A stretch of 33,861 nt of DNA from Plantago elongata. Its lineage: Eukaryota; Streptophyta; Magnoliopsida; Lamiales; Plantaginaceae. This document shows positions 25,175 through 33,861 of this stretch, piece by piece. The notes below the pieces were generated by a model. The model did no database searches and was not told the origin of the DNA. It was given only the letters and a program-made list of their open reading frames with translations. The number at the start of each line of letters is the position of its first letter. The stretch's first letter is position 1. The translations under genes were made by a program, and so were the position numbers. Location: the NCBI GenBank assembly GCA_036897095.1, contig JAYMSP010001287.1, forward strand, positions 1 through 33,861, read 5' to 3'.

Positions 25175-25396
25175 CTCTTTTGGTCCCATATAATAAGATA
25201 TAAAAATTTTTGGCGTTGTTTTTTACAACATTCAATTGTTTATTGTTACAATATAAATATTAAATTAGTTAGTGGAGGTACTTTTTGAGTATAATATAAA
25301 TATTAAATTAGTTACTTTTTTGCTATTTTTAAACGTGTATAGCTTCGTGGACGTGTATAAAAGGAATACGTTATTTATTGTACGGGACAGATGGAG
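25175..25396. mobile_element. Stowaway-like MITE (222 bp)
   Basis: The left end CTCTTTTGGTCCCATATAAT matches, inverted, the right end ATTGTACGGGACAGATGGAG (reverse: CTCCATCTGTCCCGTACAAT). Both ends are flanked by TA (25173-25174 and 25397-25398), the target-site duplication of Stowaway (Tc1/mariner) MITEs. Non-coding. It lies about 300 bp upstream of the Pol5-like gene. Confidence 0.7.
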
Positions 25397-25635
25397 TACT
25401 TTGTTACCCATTATCTTATTTTATCCATTTTTATTTTAAATTATGTGTTGTCGTCGAACTTAATCCGGATGAATGTATTTTATTGCATTGATATTTTGTT
25501 TAGTATTTATATGCAAATCACAATAAAATTGAGCAATTTTAGTTTAAGAGAGAACTGAACATCAGATTTTCAGCTCCCAAAAAAGTAGTCGCTCACTAAA
25601 CCCCTATTCTCTAATTGAATAATGATTCAAAGGTT

Positions 25636-25644
25636 TTAGGGTTT
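25636..25644 (-). promoter_or_regulatory. Telo-box in the leader of the Pol5-like gene
   Basis: TTAGGGTTT (reverse AAACCCTAA) lies about 55 bp before the ATG at 25696. Telo-boxes near transcription starts are enriched in plant genes for ribosome biogenesis and translation, often together with site II elements. The match fits the encoded protein's nucleolar role, but the transcription start is not known. Confidence 0.5.
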
Positions 25645-25695
25645 ACCTTCACCTTCCTTTCCTCTTTCAAACCCTCGCTCACTCACTCGATTACA

Positions 25696-28600
25696 ATGGC
25701 CACTCCTATTATTGTAGAAGAAGCTCCACCACCAGTAGAATCCTCAAAAAAGAGAATGAAGAATAAACGACCTCTCGAAAATCAGCCTGATCCTGCTTCT
25801 GATGCACCTACTGCAATTCCTGAAAAAAAATCGAAGAAAAACAAGGTGATTGATGAAATTACCGACTCCGATGTACCTCTTTCAGTTTCAGAAACGAAAT
25901 CGACGAAAAACAAGGCTTTGGTGGATACTACTGACCACGAAGAAGCCAATGCGGCTAATATGAATCCAATGGAGAGGCGGAAACACAGGAAATCGATGGA
26001 TAAGGAAAAGCACAAACGCCCTAAATCGAAGCACGAGGTAGAGGAGGATAAGTCAACGGATATGGAATTGGTTAGTAGCAGTAGTGTTGGGTCGATTTTG
26101 CCTGAGTTTCACCTTGGGGTGTTTAGCAGCTTAGCTGCTGTTGATGCTAGTGTTAGGGAAGCGGCTGCGAGGTCGTTGGTTGATGAGCTTAAGGGGATAC
26201 AGGATGCTTATGAGAAGTTGGAGAATAAGGCGGATGTGGAGGGGGAAGCTAGATTGGAAGCTGAGAAGGATGATGGTTTGGATAACTGCGCTCCATCCGT
26301 GAGGTATGCTGTTCGGAGGCTCATTAGAGGGGTGTCGTCTTCTAGAGAGGTATGCCTTTCGCCAAATTATATGAATTTTCGGATGGTTGTGCGTAGTCCG
26401 GTAGTCGTCTGTTGCTTGAGTGTTTGTTGTCTCATACATTATGTTTAGTTTCCTAATGAAAAATTACAGTGTCTCCGCAGTTGGCTTAAGTAAGTGCACT
26501 CAGAACTAGCTCTTAAATATATTTAATCATGAGATTGAAGTTATCACAAATATGATGGTACTTTTGGGTTCTTATCTTAAAAGAATGTGTGATCTTTATA
26601 ATCTGATAGTATGATCTGAAAAGGTTTGCTTGCTTTAACTTGTGATGGTACTTTTGGTGTCATCTTCTGTGCCTGATTATCTCTCTATCACTAAAGATAC
26701 AGGAGTAGTTTTGACAAGTCTATTTGCTTTGAAGTGGTCTTTGACTGTCTAAAATTTTGCAATTCTAGTACAAGTGTTTTATTCCCCCCTTTCTCTCTTC
26801 ATTTTGTGTAGTGTGCCAGACAGGGATTTGCATTAGGCCTGACAATTTTAGTTGGCACAGTTCCTAGCATCAAACTGGAGTCGCTGTTGAAGCTAATTAT
26901 TGATTTGCTGGAGGTCTCTTCTTCAAAGGGTCAGGTATGTGAGCTTAATCGTTTTGGCTGAATTTGACTTTCTCTATGCAATATTTCATCCGTTGTTTGA
27001 TAGGAAGCCAGAGACTGCCTACTTGGTCGATTATTTGCATATGGAGCTCTTGCAAGATCTGGAAAAGTTACCAAAGAATGGAGCTTGGATACTGACACTC
27101 CACTAATCAAAGAATTCACAAGTTGTGTTATCAAGCTGGGAGCTAAGAAACGGTATATACAAGAGCCTGCTGTGGCAATTATACTGGAAATTGCTGGGAA
27201 GGTAAATTCTAATTCTCATGAGAAGCTTCACCCTTGATAGAGTACTGAATAATAAAAGATCTATCTTCCTTTTCTGAATCGGCCAGTTCCAAGGTCTTGA
27301 TGACGTGTCGCTCATTATGAACTTGTGTGATTATTTATGAGTCTTGATGTGGGTTTGATTGCCATGCTTCCACACTTTTTTTCTCTACTCTTATTCTAGA
27401 GCAAATAAAAGCTTCAAGTGGTTTACTTGGTAACCTAAGGGTCTCTTTCATTTTGTTGGCACAATTGAACTGTCTAAGTAGGAAAAGTTGTATTGTAGTT
27501 TGCCCTTTCTGGTTACTGATTAGGAGAATTGAATTGTATGCTGGTCACAAACTACACTTATGTTCTACATGACATGTGCATCAACTATTGTCTCCTCTGG
27601 TCTGTAGTCATCTCATCAGTTTTGATTTGTTTGATACTTGTCCCATTCTCCACATCTATATGCATCCCCGAAATACAATATATGATGGTCTTCTTGTATT
27701 TTTGCAATACCCAGGGCTGTGAATTTTATGAGCCATTTTTTCCTTGTATGCATAACTTTACAGTGTGAGCTTCTTCCACTTGATCTTGCGCCTTGTCATT
27801 TGTACTTCTTTACAATGTGTTGATTAAAAAATTATTATTGTTATTTTTAATGCATTATTTGTCACTATAATATATCCAGTTGCCCACTGAAGCACTGTCA
27901 AATCATATTCTTGAAGCACCGGGACTCCAGGAGTTTCTTGAAGGAGCAATTGAAGTTGGGAACCCTGATGCTTTACTTTTAGCTCTTGAATTACGAGAAA
28001 AAGTTAGTGTTGATAACAAGTTTGGAAGTCTTTTGCCTTCTCCATATAGCAAAAGTTCATTTTTTGCTGATGAGCATCTGTCCAGCATAAGCAGTTGCTT
28101 AAAGGTGATTTTCACTTACATATTTCTGAGCTGATAGTTTCCAAGTTCAATTCAATAAGTAGGCTTGCTTGGTATTTGCAGGAGTCTACCTTTTGTCAAC
28201 CACGGGTGCACAGCATCTGGCCTATTCTGGTAACTATTCTCTTACCTGATTCCGCGCAAGGTTCAGATGCTGCCCCAGCTTTAAATTCCTCTAAGAAGCA
28301 CAGAAAAGGTCGCAAGAGTGGTCTAGTTGAAGAAGATATTGAGAGAGATCTCCGAAGCTTCTGTCAAGTAATTATGGAAGGGTCTCTGTTACCGTCATCT
28401 CATGATCGAAAAAAACTAGCGTTTGATGTGGTGTCACTTCTACTTCCAAAGCTGCCTGCTACTTGTGTCCAAATTGTGATGTCTTACAAAGTTGTCCAAT
28501 GTCTGATGGATATACTCTCGACGAAAGATTCCTGGCTTTATAAAGTTGCACAGCATTTTCTTAAATTACTATCAGATTGGGTCTTGCATGATGATGTTAG

Positions 28601-31597
28601 AAGAGTTGAGGTTATCATGGCTTTGCAGAAACATAGTAATGGCAAATTTGATAGCATAACTAGATCAAGAACCGTAAAAAATTTGATGACAGAGTTCAAA
28701 TCTGAGTCTGGATGTCTTCTGTTCATTCAAAATTTAATTGCCATGTTTCTGGATGAAGGTCTTTCTTCAGATGAACCTTCAGATCAGAGTCAGACTACTG
28801 ATGAAAATTCAGAGATAGGTTCAATCGAAGATAAGGATGCTTTTAGCACAGGAAGTTCAGAGTTCCTCAAAAGTTGGATTGTGGAATCACTTCCAAGTGT
28901 TTCTAAGCATTTGAAGCTCGATCAAGATGCCAGATCCCATGTGCAAAAAGAAGTTTTGAAGTTTTTGGCTGTCCAGGGATTGTTTTCATCTTCACTTGGC
29001 ACTGAAGTGACATCTTTTGAACTACAGGAAAAGGTTAGGTGGCCAAAGGTGACCATTTCTAGTGCTCTGTGTCAGATGTGTATAGAGCAGCTCCAGTTGT
29101 TACTTTCAGATATTCAGAAAGGCGAAGGGGCTCATGCTGTATCAAGTGGTACAGAGGCTAATGATCTTGGATGCTATTTTATGAGATTTATTAGTATACT
29201 ATGCAATATCCCTTCAGTCTCGCTATCAAGGACGTTGAGCACTGATGATGAAAACGCATTTAAAAAGTTACAGGCCATGGAAAGCCAACTATCAAGAGAG
29301 GTACTATTCCTTCCAGTTTATTTTTTATCCGTTACTCTGTGTTCTTTGCGATATGACTTGTCATTTTTAAATGAACTTTCCTCTATATTTTTTTACCATC
29401 TTGCTTTTTAGGCTTGTGTATTTGTGTTTCAGTTGACAAATGATTCTACTTTATGTTTGATTCCGAGCTAAGCTAGTAATCTAGGCCTCATATTTCATTG
29501 ATTTTATTTGCTCACATAGTGCTTGAACAGACCATAAACTATTTTTCTTACAATTTTTTGGTGTAGGAACGGAATTCTGGAACTATTCCGGAATCAAGAA
29601 AATTGCATGCACTGAGGTACCTACTCATTCAGTTGCTTCTGCAAATACTACTTCGACCTGGAGAATTCTTTGAAGCTGCCTCTGAAGTTGTCATCTGCTG
29701 TAAGAAAGCTTTTGGCTCTTCCGATCTTTTTGAATCCTCAGGAGAAGATGAACCTGATGAGGGTGAGGCACCTCAATTAATGGATGTACTTGTTGATACA
29801 ATGCTTTCTATCTTACCAAATTCATCTGCTCCAGTGCGGGCTGCCATTGAGCAGGTAAACAGCTGAAGCTGCATTCTGTTTTCTAACCAGCATTTTACTG
29901 TTAACATATGTGGTGTATTGTTATGATTAATGATATGTTCAATTTATAACACCTGGTTAATCTGTACTTTTCACTATCATATGGTCTCCTAGTATGCACC
30001 GTACGTATGAGCTACCATATTAATATGGGATAAAAAATGCTAAATGCCAATGAATTTTGTAAAAGCCACTTGAGCACACCTCTGCTCAATGCCTAGTGTC
30101 TTAGAATAATGTAAACCATGTCCATCAACTCAATGTCTTGTGAGCTGTAACCTCCATGGTATAATCCTTGTGAATCTTTTTAGGTTTTCAAATATTTTTG
30201 CAAAGATGTCACTGATGATGGGCTACTAAGGATGCTGCGGGTCATTAAAAAGGATTTAAAGCCGGCTAGACACCAAAATTCTGATAGTGAGGAAGAAGAC
30301 ACAGATGATGATATTCTTGGTGTTGAGGAAGAGAACGAATCTGATGAGTCAGAAACAGGTGAAACTTCTGATGCTGATGAGGGGACAAATGATTCTGAGC
30401 TAGTGGGTGGTGTCGAGCCAGTTAAAGCTGGACTTCCTGAGGGTTCTGATGATGATTCTGATGGTGGATTGGATGATGATGCTATGTTCCGGATAGATCA
30501 GAAACTTGCCACTATGGTTAGGGAGCGTAGCAACAAATCTGGAGTTGAAACTGCACATTCTCAGCTCGTGCTCTTCAAGCTTCGCGTTCTATCTTTGCTG
30601 GAAATATTTGTTCATGAAAATCCAGGTGAGTTTACAACTGGTGTTACATCTTTATTTTATAGACCTACCATTTATTTACAGTCATTCTTTTGTAAACAAG
30701 CTTCACTTCAATATGTTGATGCTATTTATTTCGTCTGCAGATAAAGCACAGGTACTAAGAGTTTTCTCAAGTCTCGCACAAGCGCTTACCAATCCACAAA
30801 CAACAGAAGGCATCGAGCAGCTTGGTCATCGAATTTCGGGGATTATACAAAAGAAGATATTTAAAGCTAAAGACTGCCCAAAAGGTGAAGATGTTCAGCT
30901 GGAAATGCTTGAATCTTTGTTAGAGAAGTACCTAAAGTTAGCAGCTAAACCTTTTAAGAGAAAAAAGTCCGTCTCCGATCCGTCAAAAAAGAAGCAATCT
31001 GCATCTTGGCAACGTTACAAAATGATCACTTCACTTGCTAAAAGTTCAACATTCTGGATCCTAAGAATCATTGATGCACGTAATTTTTCAGAAATCGAAC
31101 GACAAAGGGTTTATGAAATTTATAAGAATACTTTAATCTCTTACTTTGATAGCAAGAAGTCTCAGTTGAAACCGGACTTCCTGAGAGAAACATTCAGAAG
31201 AAAGCCATGGGTCGGTCACCGCCTGTTTGGTTTCCTCTTAGAGAAATGTAGTAGTGCTAACTCACAGTTTCGGCAAGTTGAAGCTCTGGATTTGGTGATG
31301 GAGATTCTGAAACCTCTTCTTTCTTCCAAGAAAGAAGAAAGCATTCCGGAAGAATCAATCAAGTTAATGCGAAGCCACATTCCCAAGCTAAGTCAACTGA
31401 TCAAGCATTTAGTGACCAATATGCCCGAAAAGCAGTCCAGACGTGCTCAGGTGCGCAAGTTCTGTGGCAATTTGTTCCGAATCTTGGGTAAGTCTGAGCT
31501 GACCTCAAGTTTCCTTAAATCTCTAGAGCCTGATTGTCACAGTGCATGTGAATCACAACTTGGCGACATGTTTCTTGCTCTAAAGAACGGACATTGA
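25696..31597 (+). CDS. Pol5/MYBBP1A-like nucleolar protein (DNA polymerase V/phi family)
   Basis: Homologue of yeast Pol5 and animal MYBBP1A, nucleolar proteins acting in rDNA transcription and large-subunit assembly; despite the name they are not thought to act as polymerases. Eight exons: 25696-26349, 26812-26934, 27004-27201, 27880-28104, 28182-29300, 29567-29854, 30184-30625 and 30741-31597. All use GT-AG borders and join in frame to 1301 residues, about the plant length. The start ATG has good context (ACAATGGCC); the open frame extends upstream but without an ATG. In order: a Lys-rich N-terminus with nuclear-localisation-like clusters (about 18-115); a long helical-repeat body (about 165-895), including ARQGFALGLTILVGTVPSIK; an acidic Asp/Glu/Ser tract (about 899-965); and a further helical C-terminal domain with a basic KPFKRKK segment. 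No break seen. Confidence 0.93.
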
Positions 31598-32396
31598 GGT
31601 GGTGTGGTCCTTACATGCAATATTTGTTTTACAAGATACTACTATACTTAATTTATAGATAATGTCACCTGTATCGTGTTCCAGTATTTTTTTAGGCTTC
31701 TTTTTTTGTCAAGTCTTAGTACTCCGAATCGGATATAGCGTTACTGATATAAATTACATTGTATTTTTTTTTTCTTCCCTTTGAACTCTTGCCATGTATT
31801 GCTATTTTATTGCAGTTTTGACATTGTATATTCTTTATATCCGTTATGCGTTTAACATTCATGTTTTGAGTTTGAATGCACATCATCTTCCGGTACTAGT
31901 AAATTCAATATATAATCCTGGTAGCCATATTACCCTGCAATTGTGATGTAATAGCACACTGACAAATATGCAAAACTCCTATCATGAAAGGATTTCATCC
32001 CCTAAGAAACTTTTTTTTTTTTTTTCGCAAAGTTTCTGTTTATTGATTGAAAAAGGAAAATATAAATCACGGAGGTTTATAGTAATCAGTGTACAACTCT
32101 ACTTGCGAGATACTACCATACTTCAAAGTGACAATTATAGACCATATACTACCATCCACTCACAAACTTGTTCATGTTAGGCCCAGGATTGTCTCCTGCC
32201 TGATTTTAGACCGTCCAGTACAATATCCCAACACTTTCATACTCATCTCTTTTTATATTTGAGCTTAGGCACTGGTTCGTGAAGAAAAGAAAATGGTAAA
32301 CTTGTATACCATAGTGGTAGGACAAGTTCAAATTAATAAGGGGAATTTTTCTAATATATGGGATCCAAACTAGAAGCTGAAAACAAAGTACATTAA
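31598..32396. other. Convergent spacer: Pol5-like 3' flank
   Basis: Starts with the 3' untranslated region of the Pol5-like gene (T-rich, several possible poly(A) signals). A poly(T) run near 32010-32026 could be the reverse-strand tail of an inserted retroelement, but I see no element body. No gene. Confidence 0.45.
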
Positions 32397-32547
32397 CAGT
32401 CTTCAAATGCTCAGAAAGAGTGCCTTTACCAATGAGATTGTATACCAGAAGTTGAACTTGCGTTTCAAAGCAATAACCAAGGAGCTTCCCTTCATTCATG
32501 TAGTTGAATTTAGGCACAACAGTGACCTCATTGATAAATTGATCCAT
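32397..32547 (-). pseudogene. Fragment of a wall-associated-kinase-like kinase domain
   Basis: The minus strand encodes about 50 residues: DQFINEVTVVPKFNYMNEGK, then LLGYCFETQVQLLVYNLIGK and GTLSEHLK. This matches the region from helix C to strand 5 and the following helix of WAK/WAKL receptor kinases (recalled pattern FINEV-x-LSQINHRNVVKLLGCCLET-x-VPLLVYEF-x-x-GTL). Changes such as an altered HRN motif (now YMN) and loss of the E in the hinge (YNL for YEF) suggest decay. No glycine loop, catalytic loop or extracellular domain is visible nearby, so it is an isolated relic. Confidence 0.75.
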
Positions 32548-32829
32548 TTGGATAGGGGATTGATGGAATTTTTTGGACTTATTGATGCAACTAACATTAT
32601 TTATTCCTATCTACTATCACACTTGAAAATAATGAACTACTGGATCATTTAGACATCAGGTACTGTACCTCAAATCAAATATGACAGACAATCACAAGGA
32701 AATACTAGAAAGATGAAGTTGCATAACAGAAATTATAGATAGTTAATATCTCAATTTGTCATTTCAATGCTGCAAAAAATTCAAACAAATCCATAAAAGA
32801 AACTCAAAATTTTATGATATCTAAGATAA

Positions 32830-33300
32830 TTATTTCTTCTCTTCCTTTTCTGCTTCAGCGGCCCTCTTGGCCCTCACACCAACATGGCGAGCATTCGTCC
32901 TTTCAAGACGCAACTTATCATATGCCTTGAAGTTCTTCATGTCTGTTGTGACCTTCACAAGCTCCACAGCAGGTTTTGCGCTCTCAATTGGCAGGTAAGG
33001 ACCAGAAACTTGTGTAGCGGTAGCAAGCTCCTCAGGAGTAGAGTCACCGGCCTGTCAGAGATGAGAATAGCAGCTTGAGAATTCTGGATTGAGGACAAAA
33101 TTATATGCATATATATGGATACTGCATATGAAGTTTCTCACCTTGAACTTGCGAACACGTCTTGGGAAGACGACAAGCTTGGCCTTGTATGTCTTCAACC
33201 TCTGCACGTTGCTTTGCAGACCCTCCAAAGAACGGTTTCTGCGGCGATGATCAACAGAGATACCAATGGTGGGAGCAAGTTTCTTTGGAATGCCAGCAGC
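32830..33300 (-). CDS. RPL13: 60S ribosomal protein eL13 (L13), C-terminal part; 5' end off window
   Basis: A structural protein of the large cytosolic ribosomal subunit. Two exons are visible on the minus strand: 33300-33142 and 33051-32830, joined in frame with GT-AG borders. They encode 126 residues, from [20 protein letters not shown] through [17 protein letters not shown], and [14 protein letters not shown] to the terminal [14 protein letters not shown]. This corresponds to roughly residues 81-206 of the 206-residue plant protein. The acceptor (TTAACCAG) at 33303-33301 ends an intron that continues to at least the right edge; no upstream exon is visible in 33304-33861. Convergent with the Pol5-like gene. 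Confidence 0.96.
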
Positions 33301-33303
33301 CTG

Positions 33304-33861
33304 GTTAAATTGGACAGTTTAACTACATGACTCAGATACGAGAGATATAGCAGTACAGCATGGCCAAAAAAAGAAACGGATGTATATCCAATGAATGAAT
33401 ATGCCTTACAATTGATTAACATAACATGTACTTTCTCAGTTGCAACAAATGCAAAATCTTGATACAGAATATACACCCCAACACTTATAAAACATTTGCA
33501 TGCCACTTTATTGTGTACTCAATCTACCCTGATCTCAATTCCCACTTTAATTCCCTTTTTGGCTTGAGACAAGTTAAATCTAGGGAGAGGAACTATAATT
33601 TCAACACTGCTTGGATTTCAATCAACATATAATTTCCTGAGATTGCTTTGCAAGTAAATAAATAAACTAAAGTCTCAGCTAACGCACTCAGACTACTGAA
33701 TCACTCCATACAGCCTGTAACTTAAACATCTGGAAATGGCATACTACCTCGAAGAACTGATTCACAAAATATCACCGAACAGTCAAGACTTTAATCCAAA
33801 CTCAATCCAATAGTATACAAACTTCCCTTAATGATGGATAGTCAATACTATATATATATAT
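33304..33861 (-). other. Intron of the eL13 gene, running off the right edge
   Basis: AT-rich sequence with no exon for the expected upstream eL13 segment (the part ending ...GFTLEELK in relatives). It ends in a (TA)n run at the window edge. An intron of at least 558 bp is implied. Confidence 0.6.

Noticed and set aside
25615-25695. An N-terminal extension of the Pol5-like protein
   Set aside because: The frame is open upstream but the first codon there is TTG; the first ATG in good context is 25696, and the segment carries the telo-box expected in a leader.
25782-26439. Minus-strand frames opposite exon 1 of the Pol5-like gene
   Set aside because: They are shadows of a well-supported coding exon.

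Overview
This is nuclear DNA from a flowering plant, most likely a eudicot. The genes have many introns with GT-AG borders, the spacers are AT-rich and carry short transposon relics, and the proteins match plant families: a receptor-like cytoplasmic kinase of group VII, cytosolic triose-phosphate isomerase, eL37, eL13, a plant Pol5/MYBBP1A protein and an AP-3 beta relic. I cannot name the species.

Layout. 1-370: probable last exon of an unidentified gene entering from the left. 370-6830: gene-poor spacer with tRNA-derived SINE-like elements, two dispersed repeat families and several local duplications. 7178-10185 (+): a decayed AP-3 complex beta-subunit gene that keeps introns but has lost a large part of its body, has a broken splice junction and has an in-frame stop. 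10688-13200 (-): intact six-exon RLCK-VII/PBL kinase, convergent with the AP-3 relic. 13201-17704: spacer with repeats. 17705-21126 (-): intact nine-exon cytosolic triose-phosphate isomerase. 22319-23468 (+): intact four-exon eL37, divergent from TPI. 23469-25695: AT-rich spacer with a Stowaway-like element and a tandem duplication. 25696-31597 (+): intact eight-exon Pol5/MYBBP1A-like nucleolar protein of 1301 residues. 32397-32547 (-): a scrap of a wall-associated-kinase-like domain. 32830-33300 and beyond (-): the last two exons of eL13; its 5' part lies past the right edge.

Two themes stand out. First, the order AP-3 beta / PBL kinase / TPI resembles, from memory, Arabidopsis At3g55480 / At3g55450 / At3g55440. 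The AP-3 relic may therefore be the positional counterpart of PAT2 that has decayed, as expected after genome duplication and gene loss. Second, the right third carries three genes for making ribosomes (eL37, Pol5-like, eL13). Two of them have promoter-proximal motifs typical of that set: site II elements at eL37 and a telo-box at the Pol5-like gene.

I found no clear sign of a wholly new biological system. The most unusual items are the AP-3 relic, the repeat families and the minisatellite in the eL37 intron. Exon borders were placed by eye from splice consensus, reading-frame continuity and recalled family sequences.
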